Positions 29,301 through 38,094 of a stretch of 49,678 bases of DNA are shown here, in pieces. The notes under the pieces are model-generated. The model saw only the letters and a program-made list of their open reading frames with translations, ran no database searches and was not told where the DNA came from. Each line of letters opens with the position of its first letter. The first letter of the stretch is position 1. Both the position numbers and the translations under genes were made by a program. Source of the stretch: Amoebidium appalachense (taxonomy: Eukaryota > Ichthyosporea); the NCBI GenBank assembly GCA_963693365.1, contig CAVNZM010000033.1:1-49678 (forward strand), read 5' to 3'.

Positions 29301-30723
29301 CGTCGGCTTCAAGTGGATTGTCTCCGAGAAAACTCTCAACTCGGCTGGTGACACCAAGATCAAGGCACGTGGTGTTGCTCAAGGCTTCAGTCAGCAATAC
29401 GGTGTTGACTATGAGTTGATTGAGAGCCCTGTCATCCGTCCGGCTGCTCTCCGTGCCATCCTAGCTCTGGCCGTTGTTGAAGGTCATGACATACATCAAC
29501 TCGACGTGTCTACGGCCTTTCTCAACAGCCCACTCACCGAGACCATCTACATGAAACAACCCCCGGGATTCATCACCATGGCCACACTTGGCAAGGTCTG
29601 GAGACTCAAGAAAGCCCTGTACGGCCTCAAGCAAGCCTCCAAGGCTTGGTACGACTTCCTCGACGGCATTCTTCTTGCCCATGGCCTGACCCGTACTAAG
29701 ACCGACCCGTGCATCTACCTCCGGTTCTTCCCCAACAACGATGTGGTACGGGCTGGTAACTACGTCGATGACTCCACCATCACCAACACCCGGGGTTCTA
29801 CTGCTGCCAGTGACCTGGCTGCCCACATCAGCAAGATGGCCAGCTGTCGTATGAGTCCATTTGACCGTATGCTCGGTGTTGATTTTAATCACTCTGATCC
29901 CCATCACCTCCACATGCACCAGAGGTCTTACATCATGGATATCATCCACGACTTCAACCTCACCGATGCCAAGTCCAAGTCTACCCCCATCCCTGCAGGC
30001 ACCACCGTCTCCCTGGCTGATTGCCCCCCCCAACCGTTCACCGTGCCCTACCGTGAGTTACTCGGCCGTCTCCTCTGGGTGGCACGGTGCACACGTCCCG
30101 ACATTGCCTATGCCATCGGCTTCCTTGGTCGGTTCAGCACCAACCCCGGCAAGACTCACTGGGACCTTCTCCGTCGTGTGGCCCGGTACCTGCTCGGCAC
30201 CATTGACCTTGGCATTGACTACAAGTACTCGGCCACCCAGTCCCCCATACTCGAATGCTACACGGATGCTGACTTTGCTGGTTGTGCCGACAGCAAGAAG
30301 TCTACCACCGGCTACATTATCGTGTTTGCTGGTACGCCCGTCATCTGGTACTCCAAGCTCCAGCCCATCACGGCCACCAGCACCACTGAAGCTGAGCTGA
30401 TTGCTCTCAATGCTGGCACCCAAGAAGTTGCTTGGGTCCGTGACCTCTTCAAGGAACTCGGCTGTCCCATGCTTGCTCCGACTCCGGTGTACTGTGACAA
30501 CCAGTCGACCATTGCCATCGTCAACTCCACCGGCATCAAGCACCGTACCAAACACATTGCCGTCCGGTATCACAACACCAAGGACTACATTGCCAGTGGG
30601 GACGTGGTTGTCCACTACGTTGAGTCAGCCCACAACTTAGCTGACATACTCACCAAACCCCTCCCCGGCCCGAGTCATGTCCACCATCGTGCTCGACTTT
30701 GTTTACCGGATATTGTGGATTGA
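26316..30723 (+). CDS. gag-pol: Copia gag-pol polyprotein, copy 2 (one frame change at C10)
   Basis: The gag-protease-integrase part runs from ATG 26316 and would terminate at 29210 in its own frame. RT-RNase H continues in the next frame and ends at 30723. The switch lies in the Pro-rich linker at C10 (28875-28884). All catalytic motifs named for copy 1 are present: DSG protease, HHCC and DDE integrase, YVDD RT and the RNase H acids. Copies 1 and 2 differ by few residues (for example Pro/Arg near 27421 and Ala/Asp near 27952). The C10 switch is common to both copies. It is either inherited damage, programmed frameshifting, or a shared sequencing error in a homopolymer. The sequence cannot decide between these. 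Confidence 0.9.
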
Positions 30724-31139
30724 CCCGACCTACTTCAAGAGTGATTTTCTCATGTGTACTACTTACTTTATCAACATCATTATATCATATGTATTGCCTT
30801 TGTGGGTATGCCCACTTAGGGTTTATATATAAGGTTTGACCTGTACCATCACTCTACTCTATCTTTCACTGGTTTAAAACCCAGTTAATCAAACACCGCC
30901 TATACACGTTATATATATTCGTTGTTTTTGCCCCGGTTCCCTTCCCCCCCTCCCCCCCCTTCCCCCCCCTTTCCCCCCCTTCCCCCCCCCCCCTCCCCCC
31001 CCCCTTCTCCCCCCCCCCCCCCCCCCCCCGGGAAAAGTACACACTTTAATTTTTTTTTTCCGTTTCTGTTCTCAAGTGGGGAGATTTCACTAGTTCAGTG
31101 GGGATATGATAACACAAACTTCAAAGTCTTAAGTGGGGA
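30724..31139 (+). other. Copia copy 2 3' untranslated region with interrupted poly-C tract
   Basis: No gene. The C tract (about 30941-31030) has more T interruptions and is shorter than in copy 1, although the flanks are the same. Three AGTGGGGA-like motifs precede the LTR, the last forming the likely polypurine primer. Confidence 0.7.
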
Positions 31140-32064
31140 TGTTGTAATACGTAGTATTTACATATGGTAAGATCTTCTCAGTTTGTGTTATGTTTCAGTT
31201 CATATGCTTAGTGTAAATGCCACACTCCTATTATGTAAAGTGTAGCATCGATCTCCGATATGCTTGTATACTTGTAATCGTGTTGTATCGGCTTTAATCG
31301 TGTATTGTAATATCGATTAGAATATTTATATGTGTGTACACGGATCCACCCACTCAGGGAGAGACGTGTACATGTTCGTGTGTACATAAATATCTCTGGT
31401 TATAGTTATGCTATTACTATCTTGTTTGTTGATCTGTGCTCTCTTTTCCTTCCTCTTTCTCCTTCCTTATTTTCTTTTCTTTCTCTCCTTGTCTTCATGT
31501 GTATAATCGTATTTCTTTTCTACTAATATATGTTAGGTAGATTTGTGTTACTTAATACGTGTTCATTGGACGGTAACACATTTAGGCTACACTTAGAATA
31601 GCATGTGTGTTTAGACTTCATTAATTCACTTTAGTTTTCATGTGTTGCCGGGCTTTAACCAATCATCAAGGTTAAGTGTGATATGTCTGAGTCTTTGCAG
31701 TATGTCATAGGTTAGAACTTCCTTGATGATGACACGAGTTGATCTTAACTAGTGTCTGTGTCCTATCGTGTACGCCTCCGCGTACCGGATCTCTCTGAAA
31801 GCAATTGGTTCTTAGTGATTGGTTTCTATTAGAGATGGATCTGATTTCCGACTGGTCGGAAATCATGTATGGATTGGACTTAGAGGAATTTCAGGTATTT
31901 ATTCGAAGATCAGAATAAATTCAGTTCAGTCGTGTCTAAACATTGATGTCTGTTGTGTACACTGCTCCGATCGTTCCGTGTTTTGTTGTTGTGTGTGTCT
32001 GTGGTGTTTTCACACTGCACCACTGTGTCTCTGCTTACATCCTAACTACTTATAAAAATTAACA
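31140..32064 (+). repeat. 3' LTR of Copia copy 2
   Basis: Length is 925 bp. It carries T at LTR offset 441 (31581), as does the 3' LTR of copy 1, while both 5' LTRs have C. One private change (AACTA for AAATA) lies near the right end. It is followed by the GTTTT duplication. Confidence 0.96.
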
Positions 32065-32069
32065 GTTTT

Positions 32070-33124
32070 TCATGCCACGTTACTCAAAGGCAAACAGGGG
32101 GTACAAGGGGGGATTGAGCATGATTGACATGAACACGAGGCAGGCAACGGTCGTGCCCATAAAGACAAAGAGCTCAGGGAGCGGGAAGAACGAGCACCTC
32201 ACCATCAGCAACGGGCCGGAGATGCAGAGGGCTGTGCACAAAGCCTTAAAGACCATCAGGGAGATGAAGGACGAAAGCAACAAAGGGGAGGAAAACCTAC
32301 AACCTACAGAGGTCAAGCAGATCTTTACGGACAAGGGCACGGAGTTCCTCAGCAATACAATGAAAAAGTACTACGATCAACACGACATCACCATCCTCCC
32401 TCAAAAGCCAGGCCGAAAACCACGCAACGTGGCCATGGTAGAACGGTTCCATCGCACCCTAAAGCAAGGATTGAGCAAGTACATGGAGGCCAACGACACG
32501 GGCAAGTGGACGGGGGAAGGGTTGGAAAACGTGTTGGAGGATTACAACGACACGTAGCATGGTTCGATCGGTAGAGAGCCCAACAAGATGACCCAGAGGG
32601 CCGAACGGTGGAACAGCATCAACACGTGGCTGGAGAACAGGAAGCAAAAAGGTAAGCTACGTGCCAAGATGGGGCACACGGAGGGCGTGCACGTGCGTGC
32701 ACTCAAAAAGCCAAAGGGACCGTTTGAAAAGGAGGGAAGAAACTGGTCCAAGGACGTCTACACGCTCGCCTACAAGGATGCAAGTGGGTGGGCGCTACGC
32801 AACGCGGCTACAGGGGAGATGAGGAAACACACGCCAGGCCTACGCTACGCTTGGCCAGACACCATGCTAAAGAAGGTACCACCTACCAGCGTGTCTGTAC
32901 CGCCCAGCAGCGGGATGCGTGCAGCTCGCAAGGAGACAGCCAAGGAGAGGGCTCGCGAGGAGCTGGCGTTTGAAGGGCGCGAGCTGGTGCGCCAGAAGGG
33001 CACGCGTGCACAAGCCCAAAAGGAAAAGGAAAAACGAAAGGCACAGGAACTGAGAAAACTGGAGTTTGCCCACCAACAGGAGCAAACGGGTCTGCGTCGC
33101 AGTGAAAGGCGTGCACGCCGCTAG
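32070..33124 (+). pseudogene. Viral integrase, catalytic core and C-terminal domain, with nonsense codon
   Basis: It resumes the integrase frame after Copia copy 2. The second catalytic Asp is in IFTDKGTEF (codon 32330-32332) and the Glu in VERFHRTLK (32441-32443), about 36 residues apart as in rve integrases. An in-frame TAG at 32555-32557 follows DYNDT, where family members usually continue YH-x-SIG. The frame remains open after it (HGSIGREPNK) to 33124. The later part has the SH3-like C-terminal domain (KKPKGPFEKEGRNWSKDVYT) and then an unusual 85-residue Lys/Arg/Glu-rich helical tail ending LRRSERRARR. With the Copia insertion and the stop codon, this copy cannot make active integrase. 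Confidence 0.88.
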
Positions 33125-33483
33125 GTGTGACCTGCCCATTCTGGAAAAACCATCCGTCTTGAAAAAAAAACAGAGACGCCCCACCAACCAGCCACCGCGA
33201 AAACTGGCCATTTTGGGATGATTGCGCAAACAGGGGACGCCCCACCAACCAGCGACCGCCAAAACTAGCCCAATTTGGTCGCCTTCCAAATCAGGCTAAT
33301 CCTCCATGTGCGGACCCCAGGCCCAGGTCCGGATCAGGCCCGTGCGGGTCGGTTCGGGCCGGCCTGGTCAGATTTGGGTCGCGTCGACCCGTTAACGACC
33401 CGGCCCGACCCGACCCGGGCTAATCTGGACCGGCCCGTGGCCCGCGAAATTTTCACAGCACACAGGTGCGGGACTGTGTGATC
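33125..33483. other. Intergenic region with 61-bp tandem repeat and GGGTCGG-type dispersed repeat
   Basis: No gene seen. Two direct copies of ACGCCCCACCAACCAGC followed by related sequence begin near 33175 and 33236 (period 61 bp). From about 33300 to 33450 the DNA is rich in GACCCG/CGGGTC words, like two other places in the window (41400-41560, 42380-42535). Confidence 0.6.
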
Positions 33484-34029
33484 ATGGGGCTGGGCAGCTG
33501 CTGCGGGGTGTACAAGGTCACACAGGACAAGAGGAAGGCCGGAGTGGACACTGACAAGGTGCAGACACCAGCATGGGTGCTGGATGCACTCGAAAAGGAG
33601 TTTGGCGCACTCAATGACCCCTGCCCCATCACCTGGCGGGAGGGGGAGGACCCTTGCGCACTCACAGACGACGACGTGTGGTCCACCGAGAAAATAAACT
33701 ATGTCAACCCTCCCTTCTCTGAGATTCCCCCATTTTTACGCATGGCCATACGAATGTACATATCCAAGGGTAGAAAGAGCGTGCTGCTCGTGCCTGCACG
33801 CACGGAGGCACGCTGGTTCCATGACCTGGCCTTCAGGTACGCCGCAGAGATACGCATCCTGAGGGGTAGGATCAAGTTTGAGGGGTTCAAGAGGCCATCG
33901 CCAGAGGGCGTGTGCCTGCTTTTGTTCACAGAGCCTCAGCCTGTCGGTGGCCCGCGTGTAGTGTCGTGGATGCCTGAGGCATACCCGCGCAGCTCAAAGG
34001 CAGGGGCCGTGTTGGGGCTGGATTTCTAG
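33484..34029 (+). CDS. Dam-like N6-adenine DNA methyltransferase (phage type)
   Basis: This 181-aa protein starts at ATG 33484; the upstream GTG at 33466 is less likely. The pattern TPAWVLDALEKEFG near residues 28-41, Asp/Pro-rich DPCPITW and the catalytic NPPFSEI (75-81) matches the phage N6-adenine methyltransferase (Dam) family, including LLVPART and a later RGRIKFEG segment. It would methylate adenine in viral or host DNA using S-adenosylmethionine. It lies 360 bp downstream of the integrase. No lesion seen. The target sequence cannot be told. Confidence 0.75.
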   Translation: MGLGSCCGVYKVTQDKRKAGVDTDKVQTPAWVLDALEKEFGALNDPCPITWREGEDPCALTDDDVWSTEKINYVNPPFSEIPPFLRMAIRMYISKGRKSVLLVPARTEARWFHDLAFRYAAEIRILRGRIKFEGFKRPSPEGVCLLLFTEPQPVGGPRVVSWMPEAYPRSSKAGAVLGLDF

Positions 34030-34066
34030 CTTAATAACTAAGATCTACTAGTAGGGTCTAGATCAT

Positions 34067-34077
34067 AAAAATGTGTG
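34067..34077 (+). promoter_or_regulatory. A5TGTGTG motif upstream of the 87-aa gene
   Basis: AAAAATGTGTG lies 27 bp before ATG 34105 and matches the candidate viral promoter motif at 17606-17620 and 24425-24434. Confidence 0.45.
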
Positions 34078-34104
34078 TTAGAGTGTATGTAGTGCGTGCA
34101 CACC

Positions 34105-34368
34105 ATGGCCAACACCTACCAAATCGTGCTGAACGACCAGTTTCAGCCCCTCACTGCGCGTACGTCAAACGCCACGCACACAGACTTTAGCTACTATGGC
34201 CAGCAGGCGATGGCACAGGCCGTTGCGGACAAGATATGCCCGCACGGTACCCGCCACCCCTTCTTCCTCAAACCAAGCACAATGGCAGGGTCTGCAGCAG
34301 GCCGATTTGCTCGCCCCAGACCCACCTTTGCGGCACTCAGGCGTGCACATGGCAGGCCCATGCACTGA
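34105..34368 (+). CDS. 87-aa hypothetical protein
   Basis: It starts at ATG 34105 in CACCATGG context. The product is MANTYQIVLNDQFQPLTART, then an Ala/Gln-rich middle and an Arg/Pro-rich end (RFARPRPTFAALRRAHGR). No motif or membrane segment. It is flanked by viral-type promoter motifs on both sides, so it is probably part of the virus. Confidence 0.5.
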   Translation: MANTYQIVLNDQFQPLTARTSNATHTDFSYYGQQAMAQAVADKICPHGTRHPFFLKPSTMAGSAAGRFARPRPTFAALRRAHGRPMH

Positions 34369-34465
34369 CCGTTAGTGTACGTAGTAGGCCATGGCCAAGC
34401 GGGCAATTGGCAACCAAAAATAAAAATATTGTGCATGCATAAGTAAACGTGCAAGTCACGTCACC

Positions 34466-35047
34466 ATGGGGGTGTCATCGCAAGGCAGGAGCGGCAACAC
34501 GCGTGTCATCTACGTGCAGAACCGGCCAAACAAGGCCTCAGAGGTAGCCAAGTGGGTGGGGGCCCTGGCGGGCGGTGCTGCCTTGGGGGCAGGGGGGTAC
34601 TATGCATGGAAGCACAAGGGGGACATTGCGAGGGGGGTGGGCAACTACATGTACAACAAGGCTGCGGATGCTGCCACCTACACTGCAGGGAAGGCGGGGG
34701 AGGCGGGGGGGACGGTGTTCAAGGGCCTCAAGGGGGTAGCGCGTGCCACAGGCGATGCTGCCATGCAGGGCACGCAGCGTGCAGGGCAGGGCGCGCAGAA
34801 TGGTGCATTCAGTGCGTGGAAGACCCTGAGGAATGGCACGAGGGATGCGGGCAACTACCTGCTGCACAACACCCAGGATGCGTTGGGATATGGTCCTTAT
34901 AACTTGAATGCTGCAGGCACACGCACGGGAAACAGCTACGAGTGGAGAGGGGGCGGAGGGGGCGATGCGCAGGTGCTTGTCGGCGGTAAGCCCTACATCT
35001 GGCCGCCAGCCAGGTCGCCAAACGTATCGGGACGCGGCATCCTCTAA
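34466..35047 (+). CDS. Small Gly/Ala-rich single-TM protein, 193 aa
   Basis: It starts at ATG 34466 (CACCATGG). An N-terminal basic region is followed by one hydrophobic Gly-rich helix (VGALAGGAALGAGGYYAW, residues 31-48). A long Ala/Gly helical region with repeated ARATGDAAMQGTQRAGQG-like segments follows, then a Gly-rich tail. Such amphipathic Gly/Ala-rich proteins occur among virion membrane-active or core proteins, but no family is recognised. Upstream AAAAATATTGTGCATGC (34423-34439) resembles the promoter before the 63-aa gene. Confidence 0.55.
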   Translation: MGVSSQGRSGNTRVIYVQNRPNKASEVAKWVGALAGGAALGAGGYYAWKHKGDIARGVGNYMYNKAADAATYTAGKAGEAGGTVFKGLKGVARATGDAAMQGTQRAGQGAQNGAFSAWKTLRNGTRDAGNYLLHNTQDALGYGPYNLNAAGTRTGNSYEWRGGGGGDAQVLVGGKPYIWPPARSPNVSGRGIL

Positions 35048-35332
35048 TGGAACCTTCCGTTTATGGTAAGTGTGCAGGGAAAAACCGTTGGCGGGCGGTG
35101 CGAGCGGCCAATCAAATTTTGTAGAATTTGTTGACTTGCATTCCATTGGCGACTCCCCTGCGCTCCTATTGGACGCCTAGGGCAACAGGAGTCACCGAAT
35201 TTTGGAGCACGGTAGCGTGTGTGCACCGGAGGGCACAAAAGCCACCTGCAAACGTTCCTTCTTCAAACACTTTTTCTTATATTCTAAGCCACTCTAGCCT
35301 GGTCTTTTTGCAAGCAGCGAACTTTGGAAACC
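35048..35332 (+). promoter_or_regulatory. CCAAT-rich promoter of the 35333 gene
   Basis: The region contains CCAATC (35108-35113) and ATTGG boxes near 35144 and 35169, the last in the longer form ATTGGACGCC. That word also forms the array at 37.5-37.7 kb. No A6TGTG motif is seen. This is a pol II promoter of host type. Confidence 0.45.
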
Positions 35333-36481
35333 ATGGCAGACCTCTCCTTCCTGCCCCCTCTAGATCTAGACGATGCTGATGTTCTTGCTGCCGCCGCAGC
35401 AGCCATTTCTGTGCCAGCCCGCAGGCCTCCTCCTGGCCGCACCTTCTCCTGGCATCTCAAAGATTTGGATCTTGACACTGTTCTGCTGTGACCCTTCTAC
35501 GCATCCTACCGCACGCTTGCTGAGGGGTATGCAGCACAGCCCAGTGTTTCCGCCAACGCAGCGTCCTTCCTCCTCTCCGCCAAGAAAGGTGACTTCTTCG
35601 CTGGCTATGATGCAGGGGGCGAAGTCTACTTCCAAAAACGCTTCACGGGTCTAGATGACTTTGATGGGGCATGGCTCCCTGAGATGCTGGTGCGTGGTAC
35701 CATCTCTGAGCCTGCAGAACTGGCTGAACTGCACGGCAAGTCGCTTTTGGCAACACTCGCGTGCCGCAACGCCCTCATGCTCAAGGGGGTGGCTGCTGCT
35801 GTGGTAGACATCCTCCTACCGCAGTTCACAGAGCATGACAGATCCACTAGGCACAAGGTAGAGACAGACCCTCAGTTGGTTGGCGACTACATGCAGAGGT
35901 ACCTGGAGGAGATAGAGGCCAACTGGGAGCCCATCGTCGGGATGTGCAAGGCAGGACTCACTCCCCACAGGGAGAGAGAGGTGGCCCGCCACCTGGCTCG
36001 TGTTGTTGCTGGCTTCCTGCAGACCATGGTGGCCACTGCAAAGGCAGCCAAGTTGAAGTCCACGCCCCTCTTCAAAGGGGTCGCCATGGATGTCCTCCAT
36101 GACATGCAGGCATTGCTGCGTGGGGTTGCGAATGAGCGTATGTATGGTGCAGGTGAGAAGATTGTGTTTGCAGGGCTGATCAAGAAAAACATCCACAAGG
36201 AGGCACCATCACGGCGCAAGTCCGGCACGTTCATCGACATTGCCCCCAAGGAGAAGGAAAACCTTGCCCCCCTCCGCAGCAGCAGCACCAACAGCAACAC
36301 CCCCTACAACAACAACAACAACATCATGACGGTCGGTGCCCCCTACTTCTACGGTAGGACCCGGGTGCCTAACTTACTCAGTCCGTACCTCAGCGGCACC
36401 GCCCCTCAAGACTGTGAACCAAGGCTACATGGGCTAGTGCACAGGATAGGGGGGCAGTGCCCTAAACTTTGCCATTTTTAA
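35333..36481 (+). pseudogene. Hypothetical 382-codon gene with in-frame TGA
   Basis: It starts at ATG 35333 (AACCATGG). The frame is interrupted by TGA at 35489-35491 after 52 codons, then open to 36481. Text on both sides looks coding: acidic and Ala-rich before (PPLDLDDADVLAAAAAA), and LAEGYAAQPSVSANAASFLL after. The body is helical (ARHLARVVAGFLQTMVATAK) with a Ser/Asn-rich tail including NNNNN. TGA is either a nonsense mutation or read-through; a start at 35684 is possible but would drop good sequence. Codon choice is less GC3-biased than in the capsid block and the promoter is CCAAT-type, so viral membership is uncertain. No family recognised. Confidence 0.55.
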
Positions 36482-36800
36482 TTTTTTTAGTAAAGTACCT
36501 TAAAGTTTGAGCATGCCATGGCCTCATTAACATAGACACCGTTGTGATTTGTGTATACATAGTGGGCAGTGCCCTTTATTTTCACGTTTTTTTTCTTCTT
36601 CTTTTATACAAAGAATTGAACCGCCGGCAAAAATAAACTTTTGTTTTTTTACGAAAGTTCCAAGAAAAAAAACAGAGCACAAGCTGAAGACTACCATGGT
36701 GCATTGCACACGTGTGCCTGCACGTGTGCGTGTGTGTGTGCATGTGTGTGCATGTGTGTGCATGTGTGTGCCAAAACACTCTAACAAAAATCTATGAAGA
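36482..36800. repeat. Tandem duplication unit 1 in intergenic DNA
   Basis: GCAGTGCCCTTTATTTTCACG, T-rich, AACAGAGCACAAGC and CATGGTGCATTGCACACG appear here in order (from about 36565). They recur in the same order from about 36850. The unit ends in a short TG array. Confidence 0.75.
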
Positions 36801-36970
36801 TTTTAACGATAAAAAATAAAAAAACTTTGTGATCTGTGGATGCATTGGGCGGAGCCCTTTATTTTCACGTTTTTTTTTCTACAAAGAAAACCGACGGCAA
36901 AAAGATCCAAGGAAAAAAAACAGAGCACAAGTTGAAGACTACTATGGTGCATTGCACACGTGTGCCTGCA

Positions 36971-37013
<43 letters not shown>

Positions 37014-37096
37014 ATGTGTGTGTGTGCATGTGTGTGCATGTGTGTGTGCATGTGTTTGTGCATGTGTGTGTGCATGTGTGTGTGTGGGTGTGTGTG

Positions 37097-37153
<57 letters not shown>

Positions 37154-37164
37154 ATGTGTGTGTG

Positions 37165-37203
<39 letters not shown>
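36801..37203. repeat. Tandem duplication unit 2 ending in a (TG)n array
   Basis: It repeats the order of words of unit 1 (GCCCTTTATTTTCACG, AACAGAGCACAAG, TGGTGCATTGCACACG) with gaps. The TG array is expanded to about 240 bp (36965-37203) with CATG interruptions. Open frames through it are repeat artefacts. Confidence 0.8.
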
Positions 37204-37204
<1 letters not shown>

Positions 37205-37478
37205 TCTAAACGTTGCTGTTTGGCCCGTGGGGTGGCTCTGCCACAACCACTTGGTAGACCTTCGCGGTCTCCGATGTTAAATCTCAAGTATCAATCTACT
37301 TAATAATTACTAGGCTAAGCCTGGCTGTGCCAGGGCAACGCCTCAATAAAGAACGGTATGCAAAATAACAAGCCTGTGCCTGTGCAATAAATCTCCAAAG
37401 CAAACATCTTGCAAAAAACAACGTCGGTACGTGTTTGTTTGTGTGTGTGTGGTCGCGGCGGCCGCCTGTGTACCTAAG

Positions 37479-37686
37479 GCGTCCAATAAGAGACCCAGAT
37501 AGACCGATCCGGGCGCTCATTGGACGCCTTGGGGATGGAATGTGCTGTCCTTAATGCTCATTGGACGCCTTGTGCGGCAATTTGCTTTTTTGAGCCGAAT
37601 TATCATTGGCCGCCCTGCGCATCCGTAATACCATTGGACGCCTTGTACATGGAATTCAGAATTCGAATTCTTATTGGACGCCTTGC
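37479..37686. repeat. Array of six ATTGGACGCCTTG-like CCAAT repeats
   Basis: Copies lie at 37479 (reverse orientation), 37518, 37559, 37603, 37632 and 37672, 29-44 bp apart. The core ATTGG is an inverted CCAAT box and the extension ACGCC is well kept. The array is probably a regulatory region for a nearby host or viral transcription unit. Confidence 0.7.
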
Positions 37687-37864
37687 GCAAACCTTCGCAT
37701 TCCTTTGATCCGCACTTGTGTACGCACCACATGTACGCGTACACGTACGCGTACACGTGTTCCGCCCTCTCTCTCTTTAATTGATTAATCATTTAGTTAA
37801 AACCACGTGCTCTGCACGTGTTTTACACACACACACACACACACAGTGTGTGCACGTGCTCATG

Positions 37865-37955
37865 TACATATATCCACCCATATCACATATATCCCATATC
37901 GCGATATGTGTACACAGATATCACATATCTCATATTCACATATCCCATATCCTAA
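37865..37955. repeat. AT-rich CATATC/CATATCC repeat
   Basis: Short imperfect repeats of CATATC and CATATCCC with a central TCGCGA palindrome. There is no coding potential. Confidence 0.5.
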
Positions 37956-37970
37956 GGGGTGCGGGACCGC

Positions 37971-38005
37971 GTGAATGTGACGTCACTTGTGACGTCACCA
38001 TTCAC
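37971..38005. promoter_or_regulatory. Palindrome with two TGACGTCA (CRE-type) sites
   Basis: GTGAATGTGACGTCA and TGACGTCACCATTCAC form an inverted repeat with one unpaired base and a four-base spacer. TGACGTCA is the classic bZIP (CREB/ATF) binding site. It lies 90 bp past the 3' end of the saposin-A-like gene. Confidence 0.6.
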
Positions 38006-38094
38006 GGGGTGCCCCCTTATTGTAGTTTCATCTCAAAGCCAACCATTAAAATATATTGCATTAGTCCTCGATCTTCATTGGCCCACATCTATAT

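Larger units (their letters stand above)
25329..32064 (+). mobile_element. Ty1/copia LTR retrotransposon, copy 2 (in the integrase gene)
   Basis: This complete element of 6736 bp has the same structure as copy 1 and near-identical sequence. Its coding region needs only one frame change, so it is the more intact copy. The LTRs differ at about two sites (offset 441 and one near the right end), which implies recent insertion. It lies in the same orientation as the interrupted viral integrase. Confidence 0.97.

Noticed and set aside
33125-33300. Terminal inverted repeat of the virus
   Set aside because: The 61-bp units are direct repeats, and the left end of the virus is outside the window so no inverted partner can be seen.
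36803-37303. Several Cys/Val and His/Thr repeat frames
   Set aside because: They are (TG)n/(CA)n translations in all frames.
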